The notes below the pieces were generated by a model. That model was not told the DNA's origin and did no database searches. It saw nothing but the letters and a program-made list of their open reading frames with translations. The position numbers and the translations under genes are program-made. Positions 1 through 8,989 of a stretch of 64,000 nucleotides of DNA are shown here, in pieces. Every line of letters begins with the position of its first letter. The stretch's first letter is position 1. Source of the stretch: an uncultured Vampirovibrio sp. (GTDB lineage Bacteria; Cyanobacteriota; Vampirovibrionia; Gastranaerophilales; Gastranaerophilaceae). The DNA lies in contig CAJTNR010000009.1 of the NCBI GenBank assembly GCA_910577635.1, positions 8,236-72,235 on the forward strand. Reading direction: 5' to 3'.

Positions 1-1
1 T

Positions 2-730
2 TTTTTAACCCCGGTTCCCTGGAACAAGCTTTATAGGACAAGTTTATTAAAAAACCACAGAATTACCTATCCAAACTTAACAATAGCAGAGGATGTAAGT
101 TTTTTTTACAGTGCTTTAATAAGCGCGCAAAAAGTACTTGTATTTGATAAAGAACTTATTAATTATAGGTTCAATAGAAAAGGCTCTATGGCAACTTATC
201 GAGGAAAATACACTATTGATATTATAGAATCTTTTTACATTCTAAAAAAATTCTTAACTGATAATTCCCTAGATAGTTTTATCCCGAATGCCCTTGAAAC
301 TTACTTAAACCACTTAAGATGGGAGGTAGTTTTTGCAAATAAAAAAAACTACAGGGATTTTTTAGCCAAACTTAAACAATACAACGATTGGGAGATTTTT
401 ACCCCCGGGCTGATTAATGAAAAAATCAATATTGATTATCTGAATCAACTAATTGGTAATAAAAAGGTAATGTTTTATGGTTTTAGTCTTTTTATTCAAA
501 AAATCCTTAATAACAAAAAAAGGGTTAATATTCTTGGTATAATTGATAAAAACAAAGCTTTACAAGGGAAAACTTTTTATGGTTATAAGGTTTTTCCTCC
601 TTCAATACTAGATAAACAAAAGATTGATGAAGTTTTTCATACAATCTGGACTAACTATCCTGAAAGCTACCCTGTAGTTAAGCTGGAGCTTGATAAATAC
701 AAAATTAAGCTAAGGAATATTTTTATTTAA
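2..730 (+). CDS. Family 2 glycosyltransferase, C-terminal part (5' end outside window)
   Basis: The frame is open from the window edge, so the N-terminal nucleotide-sugar-binding part is missing and 242 residues are visible. The first residues read PVPWNKLYR followed about 20 residues later by EDVSFFYSAL, the conserved acceptor-side and catalytic-base region of GT-A fold (GT2) enzymes. The last ~95 residues start with KKVMFYGFSLFIQKIL and form a separate Rossmann-like segment that recurs in the next two genes. It probably adds a sugar to a surface polysaccharide or teichoic-like polymer at the cytoplasmic membrane face. It lies 12 bp upstream of the phosphotransferase gene and is likely co-transcribed with it. 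An internal ATG at 188 is not the true start because the GT2 motifs lie upstream of it. Confidence 0.85.
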   Translation, partial: FLTPVPWNKLYRTSLLKNHRITYPNLTIAEDVSFFYSALISAQKVLVFDKELINYRFNRKGSMATYRGKYTIDIIESFYILKKFLTDNSLDSFIPNALETYLNHLRWEVVFANKKNYRDFLAKLKQYNDWEIFTPGLINEKINIDYLNQLIGNKKVMFYGFSLFIQKILNNKKRVNILGIIDKNKALQGKTFYGYKVFPPSILDKQKIDEVFHTIWTNYPESYPVVKLELDKYKIKLRNIFI

Positions 731-742
731 AGAAAGAAAAAA

Positions 743-2230
743 ATGGATTTTGATATAAAAGAAGAAATTTTTAAAACCAATTTTGAAAAATTAATTAAAA
801 AATACAAAAATAAACGGGTTTTATTGTACGGCGCAGGTCAATATTTTGATAAGATTCTTGAAAACCATAGTTTTAAAGAGCTAAATATAATAGGAATAAG
901 CGATTTAAGGTTTGAGCAGGGTAATGAGGATTATTATAAAAACTACAAAACAATAAAACCTTCTAATATTAAAAATCTTGATGTTGATGTTATTATTGTT
1001 ACTTTAGTTAACTACCCAAGCGTTAAACAGTTTTTAATAAACAACACAAAAGCTCTTATTGAATGGGTTTCACCTTCTTTAGAGGATAAAAAGAGGGTTG
1101 TTAATAAAAATTATTCCAGTGTTATTGAAAAAATTAAAACAAAAAAGAAACTAAGAATCGGGTTTTTGGTTAATGAAGCTGAAAAGTGGCAGTATGGCGC
1201 TCTTTATGAAAAATTTTCCAATAATCGTTCATTTGAGCCCCTGGTTTTAATTACAAAAAGAACAACAAAAAGAAACGATAAAGAATGTTTTATTAAACTC
1301 TACAATTTTTTCAAAAATCAAAATATTGAACCAATAAAAGCATTTGATGAAAAAACAAACACCTATATCGATATTAATAAGTTTAATATTGATCTTCTTT
1401 TCTACCAGCAGCCCTGGGAATTGGATTATTGCCAGAATATATTCCACACAAGCAGACAAGCATTAACTTTTTACTGTCCTTATGCAATTAGCGAAAGTTC
1501 TTTTGTATTCAATCAAACAAAAGACTTTTTTTCCCTTCTTTACTGCCACTTTCTAGTTGATAAAAGTGCTAAAAAACAATACCTTGATTTTGATAAAACC
1601 CTAAAAAACCTCGTTGTTGTCTCTCATCCTAAGCTGGATAATATTATCAACAAAAAAACAATACAAAAAGATAAAAAAACAATAATTTACGCGCCTCATC
1701 ACTCCTTTAGTGAAAAAAGCTTAAACTGGGCAACTTTTTTATGGAGTGCTGACACTGTATTAAACCTTGCCAAAAAATACCCCTGTTTTAGCTGGATTTT
1801 AAAACCGCACCCTGGGTGTTTTGAAAAACTAATTAAAGATACAGCCTACACAAAAAAAGATTTAGATAATTTTTTACTCAGGTGGCAAAAAATTGGTTCC
1901 ATTGAAACAAAAGGCAGCTACTTCGATCTTTTTTTATCCTCCAATCTTTTAATTACTGACTGCGGGTCTTTTATAGTTGAATATTTATTCACCAAAAACC
2001 CTTGTATTCATTTGCTCAAAAACGATTTAAACAATCATTCCCTATTGAATCAAAAGATTATAAAAACTTACTATAGCGCAAAAAACGAACAAGAACTTGA
2101 GTATTGGTTTGATGAAATTTTGGTTAAAAATAATGATAGTTTAAAAACCAAACGATTAAACTTGATTAAAGAACTGGATATCGGTTTATCAAGTGATAAT
2201 ATTTTAAATTTTATTAAAAAACAGCTTTAG
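743..2230 (+). CDS. CDP-glycerol glycerophosphotransferase-like protein with N-terminal Rossmann segment
   Basis: 495 residues. Residues ~1-115 carry a Rossmann-like module (KRVLLYGAGQYFDKIL, then NIIGISDLRF), also present at the end of the preceding GT2 gene. From ~135 onward the protein resembles the TagB/TagF CDP-glycerol phosphotransferase family: YAPHHSF, then ILKPHPGCFEKL with the family's conserved His, then LLITDCGSFIVEYLF near the C-terminus. Family knowledge suggests transfer of glycerol-phosphate (or a related polyol-phosphate) from a CDP donor to a glycan. The TagD-like gene at 3837 could supply CDP-glycerol. The 3' end overlaps the convergent gene at 2204 by 27 bp. Substrate is inferred. 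Confidence 0.75.
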   Translation: MDFDIKEEIFKTNFEKLIKKYKNKRVLLYGAGQYFDKILENHSFKELNIIGISDLRFEQGNEDYYKNYKTIKPSNIKNLDVDVIIVTLVNYPSVKQFLINNTKALIEWVSPSLEDKKRVVNKNYSSVIEKIKTKKKLRIGFLVNEAEKWQYGALYEKFSNNRSFEPLVLITKRTTKRNDKECFIKLYNFFKNQNIEPIKAFDEKTNTYIDINKFNIDLLFYQQPWELDYCQNIFHTSRQALTFYCPYAISESSFVFNQTKDFFSLLYCHFLVDKSAKKQYLDFDKTLKNLVVVSHPKLDNIINKKTIQKDKKTIIYAPHHSFSEKSLNWATFLWSADTVLNLAKKYPCFSWILKPHPGCFEKLIKDTAYTKKDLDNFLLRWQKIGSIETKGSYFDLFLSSNLLITDCGSFIVEYLFTKNPCIHLLKNDLNNHSLLNQKIIKTYYSAKNEQELEYWFDEILVKNNDSLKTKRLNLIKELDIGLSSDNILNFIKKQL

Positions 2231-2608
2231 AATATAGCCCCAGCGAGGATTAATCAAAGGAAAAACTCTTTTTTTCTCGTTTTTAGTCCCTTCAAGAATT
2301 TCCTTATCAATTTTTTTAATAACTTCAATATCATTAATCAAAGAAACTACAATGCAGTCATAATCATAAGTTTTAAGTTCATAAGGAGTAATTGCTTTAT
2401 AAGTTAAGGAAGGATAGTTGGAAATATTTTCAAATTTTTTATCACAAACAGCAATAATATTGAGCTTTGATAAATCGTAGTTTTCAATAATCGTTTGATA
2501 ATATTTCCCTATTCCATACAATACAACTTTTTTATTTTTAAGCTTATTTGCCAATCTGTCAATCTGTTTTTGGGCATTATTAAGCTTTAAATACTTTAAT
2601 AAATCCAT
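2204..2608 (-). CDS. Stand-alone Rossmann-like sugar-nucleotide-type domain protein
   Basis: 134 residues. The core KKVVLYGIGKYYQTIIENY followed by NIIAVCDKKF closely resembles the N-terminal module of the convergent phosphotransferase gene (LLYGAGQYFDKIL...NIIGISDLRF) and the tail of the GT2 gene. It seems to be a free-standing copy of that module. Such domains accompany glycosyltransferases in surface-polysaccharide loci, but the ligand is unknown. A TGATAGTAT extended -10 lies 6 nt before the ATG with no Shine-Dalgarno, so it may be transcribed alone as a leaderless message. The last 27 bp overlap the opposite-strand gene. Confidence 0.6.
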   Translation of the reverse strand: MDLLKYLKLNNAQKQIDRLANKLKNKKVVLYGIGKYYQTIIENYDLSKLNIIAVCDKKFENISNYPSLTYKAITPYELKTYDYDCIVVSLINDIEVIKKIDKEILEGTKNEKKRVFPLINPRWGYILKLFFNKI

Positions 2609-2614
2609 AAAAAA

Positions 2615-2623
2615 ATACTATCA
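2615..2623 (-). promoter_or_regulatory. Extended -10 directly before the ATG at 2608
   Basis: On the minus strand the sequence reads TGATAGTAT, then six T residues, then ATG. A TGn-type -10 with a 6 nt gap puts the predicted transcription start at or next to the start codon (leaderless). Confidence 0.4.
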
Positions 2624-2652
2624 TAAGCTTCAAATTAAGACAAATTAAAAAA

Positions 2653-2681
2653 TTGCTCTAATTAAAATCGGGGTTTATACT
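2653..2681 (+). promoter_or_regulatory. Promoter TTGCTC-17-TATACT for the GT4 gene
   Basis: -35 TTGCTC (2653-2658), 17 nt spacer, -10 TATACT (2676-2681). The ATG at 2689 follows after 7 nt, so the message would be leaderless. This favours ATG 2689 over the TTG at 2683. Confidence 0.5.
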
Positions 2682-2688
2682 ATTGTTT

Positions 2689-3840
2689 ATGGGGATTATT
2701 ACAAAAATAAAAAGATACTTTGATTGCAGCCTATTTAAAAGATTGTTCTATAATTGTGCTCTTAATTATTACAAAAAACAAAAAACAATTGAGTTTTTAG
2801 CTCAATTTCAAAACAAAAAAATCCTTCTAGTAAACGCAAGTCCGATTATTGAAGGAATGTTTCAGCAAAGACCGCATCATTTAGTCAATTTTTTAAAAAA
2901 CTACTTCGATTATGTTTTTTATATTTCCTATAGAGTCCAAACGCCAAAACCCTTTAAGGACAATGTTTTTGAAGTTCCTTATTTACCTGTAATTAAAACA
3001 AACAACAAAATTTTCTATTATTTATCAAGTGTTAATTGTTTATCGGTAAATGAATTTAAAGAACTCAAAAAAGCAAGTTACAAAGTCATTTATGACTATT
3101 ATGATGAGATTTCAGACGACATTGCAAACTCGAAAAATGCCCTCAATGCGCATAAAATCCTAAATAAACTAAAAATCGATATTACAATTGCATCAAGCGC
3201 TAAACTATACAATGATTTGATTGATTTAAAAATAAAGAATCCTTTGTTAATTAAAAACGGGGTTACAATTGAAGATTTTGAAAAAACACTCAATAACCCG
3301 CCCGATGACATTAAAACCTTGCTTGATAAGCCAATTGTCGGATACTACGGATATTTATCCAACTGGATTGATTTTTACTTAATTGAGGAATGTTTAAAAA
3401 AACTACCCTGTTGCAATTTTGTTTTTATTGGAAAATTCATAAATTACCTTAATGACAATAATTTAAGAAAATATCCAAACTATCATTATCTGGGATATAA
3501 AAACTACAAAGATTTATACAAATATTCATCTTTTTTTAATTGCGCTATAATTCCTTTTAAAGAAGGGAAAATTGCAAAAGCTACAAGTCCTAACAAGCTT
3601 TTTGAATATATGGCAAAAGGAATTCCTTGTGTCTGCACTAAAGATTTAGTCGAGTGCAAAAACTACAAGGGAGTTTTTGTAAGCAATAATAGTGAAAGTT
3701 TTATTGAAGATATCAAAAAAGCGGTTTTATTAAAACAGGATTCAAGAATTGTTGAATGCTTAAAAAACCAGGCAAAGGAAAACTCCTGGGAAAATAAAGC
3801 AAATATAATTATAGAAAAAATAAAGGAAATCGGACTGTGA
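2689..3840 (+). CDS. Glycosyltransferase family 4-like (GT-B) protein
   Basis: 383 residues from ATG 2689; a TTG at 2683 in frame would add two residues but lies between the -10 box and the ATG. The N-terminal half contains FQQRPHHLVNFL, like the W/F-x-x-RPhH/QHL signature of TuaH-like GT4 enzymes. A GT-B second domain follows: PIVGYYGYLSNWIDF, FNCAIIPFKEG, then TSPNKLFEYMAKGIPCVCT, the usual nucleotide-sugar-binding segment with the glutamate of the E-x7-E region. Likely adds a sugar to a surface glycan. It overlaps the TagD-like gene by GTGA, implying translational coupling. No signal peptide; a short hydrophobic/basic N-terminus may associate with the membrane. Confidence 0.78.
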   Translation: MGIITKIKRYFDCSLFKRLFYNCALNYYKKQKTIEFLAQFQNKKILLVNASPIIEGMFQQRPHHLVNFLKNYFDYVFYISYRVQTPKPFKDNVFEVPYLPVIKTNNKIFYYLSSVNCLSVNEFKELKKASYKVIYDYYDEISDDIANSKNALNAHKILNKLKIDITIASSAKLYNDLIDLKIKNPLLIKNGVTIEDFEKTLNNPPDDIKTLLDKPIVGYYGYLSNWIDFYLIEECLKKLPCCNFVFIGKFINYLNDNNLRKYPNYHYLGYKNYKDLYKYSSFFNCAIIPFKEGKIAKATSPNKLFEYMAKGIPCVCTKDLVECKNYKGVFVSNNSESFIEDIKKAVLLKQDSRIVECLKNQAKENSWENKANIIIEKIKEIGL

Positions 3841-4217
3841 AAAGAGTAATTACCTATGGGACATTTGATGTTTTGCACTATGGACATATAAACCTTTTAA
3901 AAAGAGCAAAAGCCCTTGGTGATTATTTAATTGTAGGATTATCAACGGATGATTTCAACAAAATCAAAAACAAAGAATCCTATTATACTTATATTCAAAG
4001 AAAAATGATACTTGAAGCCTGCAGATACGTTGATTTGGTCATTCCTGAATCTAATTGGGAACAAAAGAAAAAAGATATAATAAAATATGAAGCAGATATT
4101 TTTGTGATGGGTGATGATTGGAAAAACAAATTCGATTTTCTATCCAAGTATTGCGAAGTTATCTATCTTAAGCGCACTCCGGATATTTCAACAACAAAAA
4201 TTAAACAAGAATTATAA
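3837..4217 (+). CDS. tagD: Glycerol-3-phosphate cytidylyltransferase-like protein (TagD family)
   Basis: 126 residues, GTG start overlapping the upstream TGA (GTGA). The nucleotidyltransferase signature is clear: TYGTFDVLHYGHINLLKRAK (GTFDxxHxGH), RKMILEACRYVDLVIPE, GDDWKNKFDFL and TPDISTTKIK. Length and motifs match TagD/Gct, which makes CDP-glycerol from CTP and sn-glycerol-3-phosphate. With the CDP-glycerol-type transferase upstream this forms a plausible glycerol-phosphate decoration pathway, unusual beside a diderm efflux operon. The 3' end overlaps the convergent tolC-like gene by 6 bp. A close relative using another polyol phosphate cannot be excluded. Confidence 0.85.
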   Translation: MKRVITYGTFDVLHYGHINLLKRAKALGDYLIVGLSTDDFNKIKNKESYYTYIQRKMILEACRYVDLVIPESNWEQKKKDIIKYEADIFVMGDDWKNKFDFLSKYCEVIYLKRTPDISTTKIKQEL

Positions 4218-5780
4218 GTTAACATCTGATTCTTTAATTGGAGCTCCCACAACGCGCTCAAGTTCAGCGGCATTAATATTATAGTCCAATAAATTTGAAT
4301 AATAGTTCAATTGTGCATTAAGATAAGTGTTCTGCGCATCTTTAAACTCAATTGCATTACCTAAACCCACTTCATATCTTCTATAAGCCTGGTATTGCTG
4401 TTCTTTTGCTCTTTGAAGCGCAAGACGGGCTGAAACAAAACTGTCATAAGAATTTTCAAGGTTTATAAAAGCACTTTTTACCTCAAGATAGACTTTTTGT
4501 TTTTCAAGTTCATAATCCGCAACATACTTTTTATAAGCAGCTTTAGCTTCATCTACCTGTTTTTTTAAATAAAACAAATTAAAGTTATTGTAACTAAGCG
4601 CAATTCCAGCTTGAAATCCATCATCATCATTTGCGGTTCTGCCACCTCTATAATAATCCCCAAAAGCGCTAATATTAGGACTGAATTCTCTTTTAGCACT
4701 TCTAACATTGAGTTCTGCTGTATCCAGCTTTTTTTGCGCACTCAATAAAGAAGGTCTTGAAACATTTGCTATTTCAATCAGTTCATTAAAGTTAACATCA
4801 TACTTTTTTGTGTTTAAATCATCTTTTAATACAACATTTTCAAGCTCAGGAATCCCTACAGTATTAGCCAGTTTAACACTTGATAGTTCAAGGGTATTTT
4901 TTGCTTTAATTAAGTTAACCTTGGCATTTCCGAGGTTGTATTCAGCTGTTGTAACATCAATTTTTGCTTTTTTCCCTATCTTAAAAAACGCCTGAGCCTG
5001 TTTTTGCTGCAATTCATAAGATTTAACGGTATCTTCATACACAAACTTTTGAGCAGCAGCAAAAAGCATATTATAATAAGCGCACTTAACATTATAAATT
5101 ACAAGTTCAATATTATTTTCAGCATCAAATCTTGAAGATTCATAGGTTCTTTTCGCAATATCGGCCTGGGTTTTGGTTTTTCCAAAATCAAACAAAAGTA
5201 AGTCAGCACTAAGCGTTGGAACATAGTAAGTGTTATATGAACTATCACTCATTAACTTAGAAGTTACTAAAGGATTGTTTCTTGAATAGTTAATTCCTGC
5301 TCCTACAGTAGGAAAATAATTAGACCAAGCCTGTCCTATCCTTGTTTTATAAATTTCAGAATTACTAATGGATGACATTATTGAAGGATGGTTAGAAATT
5401 GCAAGTTTGATGCAATCTTTTAATGTTACCCCTTGTTCAATTTGTGAGTAGTCAATGTCACTATCTACCTTAGGGAATTTTGTTTCATACATCCCCTCAG
5501 CTTCAATTGATGATTGATTTTTCGCATTATTGTTGTTTGTTTGTTTTTTTTGTTCTTTTTTAAAGTTAACTTTTTTTTCTTTTTCAGGTTCAACTATTTG
5601 TACTTTTTCATCTTTCGTTTTTTTCTTAATTTTAATATTGGTTTTTTTATCGGCTTTGCCGATTTTTTCTTTTGTAGCAGGGCTTTTTTGCTCTTTTTTC
5701 TTTAAAAATACAAGGTTTTTAGCAAAACCAATGTTTTGAATAAGTACTATAGCTAAAAATAAATTTAAAAACTTTTTCAT
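4212..5780 (-). CDS. TolC-family outer-membrane efflux channel
   Basis: 522 residues with signal peptide MKKFLNLFLAIVLIQNIGFA. An unusually Lys/Glu-rich linker (~residues 25-90) precedes the channel domain. From ~110 the outer-membrane efflux protein pattern appears: LKDCIKLAISNHPSI, long amphipathic coiled coils (ANNTVGIPEL-type spacing), and a second repeat ending NYYSNLLDYNINAAELERVVG, typical of TolC/OprM C-termini. It should be a trimer spanning the outer membrane and periplasm, docking with the adaptor and RND pump encoded just upstream (2 bp gap). The charged linker may reach into the periplasm or peptidoglycan; its role is unknown. Confidence 0.92.
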   Translation of the reverse strand: MKKFLNLFLAIVLIQNIGFAKNLVFLKKKEQKSPATKEKIGKADKKTNIKIKKKTKDEKVQIVEPEKEKKVNFKKEQKKQTNNNNAKNQSSIEAEGMYETKFPKVDSDIDYSQIEQGVTLKDCIKLAISNHPSIMSSISNSEIYKTRIGQAWSNYFPTVGAGINYSRNNPLVTSKLMSDSSYNTYYVPTLSADLLLFDFGKTKTQADIAKRTYESSRFDAENNIELVIYNVKCAYYNMLFAAAQKFVYEDTVKSYELQQKQAQAFFKIGKKAKIDVTTAEYNLGNAKVNLIKAKNTLELSSVKLANTVGIPELENVVLKDDLNTKKYDVNFNELIEIANVSRPSLLSAQKKLDTAELNVRSAKREFSPNISAFGDYYRGGRTANDDDGFQAGIALSYNNFNLFYLKKQVDEAKAAYKKYVADYELEKQKVYLEVKSAFINLENSYDSFVSARLALQRAKEQQYQAYRRYEVGLGNAIEFKDAQNTYLNAQLNYYSNLLDYNINAAELERVVGAPIKESDVNL

Positions 5781-5782
5781 AA

Positions 5783-8700
5783 TTAATATTCCAAATCTTC
5801 TTGTGTAATTTTTTTCGCAGGGAACTTATCAACAAATTCCTGAACCAGAACATAAAAAGCAGGGGTCAAAACTGCTCCGATTGTAGCTGCTGCTATCATT
5901 CCCCCAAAAACCGTGGATCCTACAGAGATTCTTGAATTTGCGCCTGCTCCTACGGCAAAAAGCATAGGCATAACCCCTAAAATAAACGCTAGTTCTGTCA
6001 TCATAATAGCTCTAAATCTTAGTTTTGCAGCCTTTAGCGCAGCTTTTTTAACATCCAATCCGTTTTGTTCGTGTTCAACTTTAGCAAACTCAACAATAAG
6101 AATCGCTTGTTTAGCAGCTAAACCGATTAAAGTTATCATACCAACCTGTGAATAAATATCAAAAGATTGATTTATCATCATTTGAAAAACTAAAGCACCT
6201 AAAACCGCAACTGGTGAAATTAATAATACTGCAATAGGAATTGTATAACTTTCATAAAGTGCAACTAAGAATAGATATACAAAAATAAGCGCCATAACAA
6301 CAATTGCAATAGTTTGACCTGAAGCTTCTCTTTCCTGCGCTGAGGTTCCAGACCAATCAAAACTCATATCAGAGGGTAATACTTTTTTTGCAACTTCTTC
6401 CATTGCATTCATTGCTTCGCCTGAACTTTTGCCGGATGCCTGCTGTCCTTGAATTTGAACAGATTCATACATATTGTACCTTGTAATTGAAGCAGTACCA
6501 ATGGTTTGGTTCAACTTAACCATAGATAATACAGGAACCATTACACCTATTCTATTTTTAACATAAATTCCCGATAAATCCCCTGCTTTGCTTCTAAACT
6601 CATCCAATGCCTGCATTTGAACTTTAAATACTCTTCCGTATTTATTAAAGTCATTAATATAATAAGTTCCTAACATTGAAGATAAGGTTGAATAAAGCTC
6701 CGATAAATCGACATTCTGCGCCATTGCTTTTTGAATATCAATATCAACAATATACTGCGGAACATTAGCCTGAAAAGAAGTGTAAACACTTGATAAGCTA
6801 GGGTCCGAATTAGCAGCTGCAACAAGTTTATTTGCCCAGGATTCAAGCTCTTGGGGAGAGTATTCTCCTTTAGATAGCATCTGGAATTCAAATCCCCCCA
6901 TCATGCTCATTCCCATTATTGCAGGGGGTGAAAAAGCCATGATTGAAGCTTCTTTAGTATTAGCTGCTACCATTCTTATCCTGTTTAGAATCGCAGTATG
7001 GGATAAATCTGTTTGTTTGTTGTGAATTTTTCTATTAATCCAATCAACAATACCAATTTTTCTATCCTTATAGTCTTTAAGCATTATAATAGCAGTAGCA
7101 CTATTCACTGCGCCATTGCCTCCAAATACAATAAGACGTTCTTTATCAATTCCTTCAAAGTTTTCAATTTTACCTACAAAGTTCTCTGCAACTTCCTGAG
7201 TTCTTGATAGTGAAGCTCCATCAGGCAGTGTTATACTTGCTAATAGCACTCCTTGGTCTTCGTCTGGAATAAAACCAGTTGGAATAATCTTAAAAGACAA
7301 AACAACAAGTGCAACAACTATAAGATAAGTAATAATTGTAAGTTTTTTGTTGTATACAAATTTTTCAACAAATTCTACATAAAAATCCTCAACTTTATCA
7401 AATGCTTGATTGAATTTTTCAACAATTGCATTTACTACACTTTGTTTTTTTACAGTCTCTTTATCTTCCTTCTTTAAAAAACTGGAACACATTGCAGGAG
7501 ATAAAGTTAGAGCACAAATTGCAGAAATTGCAATTGAAACAGCAATACAAACTGCAAACTGCTTATACATTACCCCTGTCATTCCGCCCATAAAAACAAT
7601 AGGAACAAAAACCGCCATTAAAACAAGCGCCATTGCAACTAAAGAAGATCCTACTTCCTCCATCGTAAGCTGTGTTGCAATGATAGCCGACTTTCCTTCT
7701 TCTAAGTGTCTTTTAGTATTTTCAATAACAACAATAGCATCATCAACAACAACACCGACCGCCAAAACAAGAGCAAATAAGGATAATAAATTAATGCTCA
7801 TATTAAGCGCGCTAAGAGCTGCAAATGTCCCTATTAAAGATACAGGAATTGTGACACAGGGAACAAAAGTTGCTCGAATATCATTTAAGAATAAGAAAAT
7901 AATTAAAACAACAATTAAAGCGGTTAATAGAATTGTAAACTCTACCTCATGGATAGATTCTTCAATATATTCAGCATCATCCTTTAAAACCGCTATCTTA
8001 AGTCCGTTATCAAGACGGGAGTTAATCTCATCCACCTTTTTTCGAACTGCCTTAGATAAATTAATGACATTTGCATCAGGAAGTTGTGAAACCATGATAA
8101 TTGCTGAAGGTTTTCCATCTACCAAACCAAGATTAGAGTAGCTTTGCGCTCCAAGTTCAACTGAAGCCACATCTTTTATTTTAACATTAGACCCATCATA
8201 GTTAGATCTAATGATGATATTTTCAAACTCCTCAACATCTGCTAATCTTCCTTTGGTTTTAAGTGTAATTTGAAGGGCTTGTTTTTCTTTTGTCGGAAGA
8301 GCCCCTAAGGCTCCTGCTGTTACTTGGGTATTTTGGTTTGCAATTGCTGTTTTTATTTCAGATGTTGAAACATTAAGTCCTGCCATTTTAGTCGGATCAA
8401 GCCAGATTCTCATTGAATAGTCCCCGGCGCCGTAAACACTTACATCGGCTACTCCGTCTACCCTTTTAAGCTCATCTTTAATGTAAATTGATCCATAGTT
8501 AGTTAAATCAAGCTGTGACCAATTGCCCTTTTGAGGAACAAGGGTGAGAATTAAGGCTCCTGATCCACTTGATCTGCTGATTGCACTAACCCCTGTTCTT
8601 TTAACATCCTCCGGCAATTGCGATTGCACCTGCTGGATTCTATTTTGAACATTCATTAAGTTAATATTTTTATCAGACCCTACTTTAAAGTACATTGTTA

Positions 8701-8989
8701 AAGAATAATTACCATCAGTTGAAGTTGAAGTCATATAAGACAAATTCTCAACTCCATTCAGCTTGTTTTCTAAAACCGTAGCAATGGATGACTCAATAAC
8801 CTCGGCATTTGCTCCCATATAACTTGCGCTTACAGAGATCTGCGGAGGGGTGACATCAGGGTAGCTTTCCTGTTTTAAAGCAGCTAGAGAAATTAACCCT
8901 ACAATAACAATACAAACTGAAATTACAAGAGCAAAACGCGGTTTTCTTATAAAAAGAAACAGTTTATTAAAATCAAAAACTTTTTTCAT
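5783..8989 (-). CDS. RND (AcrB/HAE1-family) multidrug efflux pump
   Basis: 1068 residues, normal for AcrB/MexB. The first helix begins after FNKLFLFIRKPRFALVISV; large periplasmic loops lie between TM1-2 and TM7-8. The proton-relay pair is present in VGVVVDDAIVVIENTKRHL (TM4 Asp-Asp). Later segments include GFIPDEDQGVLLASITLPDG and a C-terminal TM block with GLAAKQAILIVEFA. Exports hydrophobic or amphiphilic compounds by proton antiport. The start codon overlaps the adaptor's stop (TAATG), so translation is coupled. Substrate is not predictable from sequence. Confidence 0.95.
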   Translation of the reverse strand: MKKVFDFNKLFLFIRKPRFALVISVCIVIVGLISLAALKQESYPDVTPPQISVSASYMGANAEVIESSIATVLENKLNGVENLSYMTSTSTDGNYSLTMYFKVGSDKNINLMNVQNRIQQVQSQLPEDVKRTGVSAISRSSGSGALILTLVPQKGNWSQLDLTNYGSIYIKDELKRVDGVADVSVYGAGDYSMRIWLDPTKMAGLNVSTSEIKTAIANQNTQVTAGALGALPTKEKQALQITLKTKGRLADVEEFENIIIRSNYDGSNVKIKDVASVELGAQSYSNLGLVDGKPSAIIMVSQLPDANVINLSKAVRKKVDEINSRLDNGLKIAVLKDDAEYIEESIHEVEFTILLTALIVVLIIFLFLNDIRATFVPCVTIPVSLIGTFAALSALNMSINLLSLFALVLAVGVVVDDAIVVIENTKRHLEEGKSAIIATQLTMEEVGSSLVAMALVLMAVFVPIVFMGGMTGVMYKQFAVCIAVSIAISAICALTLSPAMCSSFLKKEDKETVKKQSVVNAIVEKFNQAFDKVEDFYVEFVEKFVYNKKLTIITYLIVVALVVLSFKIIPTGFIPDEDQGVLLASITLPDGASLSRTQEVAENFVGKIENFEGIDKERLIVFGGNGAVNSATAIIMLKDYKDRKIGIVDWINRKIHNKQTDLSHTAILNRIRMVAANTKEASIMAFSPPAIMGMSMMGGFEFQMLSKGEYSPQELESWANKLVAAANSDPSLSSVYTSFQANVPQYIVDIDIQKAMAQNVDLSELYSTLSSMLGTYYINDFNKYGRVFKVQMQALDEFRSKAGDLSGIYVKNRIGVMVPVLSMVKLNQTIGTASITRYNMYESVQIQGQQASGKSSGEAMNAMEEVAKKVLPSDMSFDWSGTSAQEREASGQTIAIVVMALIFVYLFLVALYESYTIPIAVLLISPVAVLGALVFQMMINQSFDIYSQVGMITLIGLAAKQAILIVEFAKVEHEQNGLDVKKAALKAAKLRFRAIMMTELAFILGVMPMLFAVGAGANSRISVGSTVFGGMIAAATIGAVLTPAFYVLVQEFVDKFPAKKITQEDLEY

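Noticed and set aside
1..4217. Gram-positive origin suggested by TagD/TagB-like genes
   Set aside because: TolC/RND, MlaE and other diderm features in the same window argue against it; teichoic-type enzymes also occur in diderm polysaccharide loci.
7410..8141. 243-residue open frame on the plus strand
   Set aside because: Lies fully inside the RND pump gene on the other strand, has no ribosome site and a Thr/Ser/Ala-rich composition typical of an antisense shadow.
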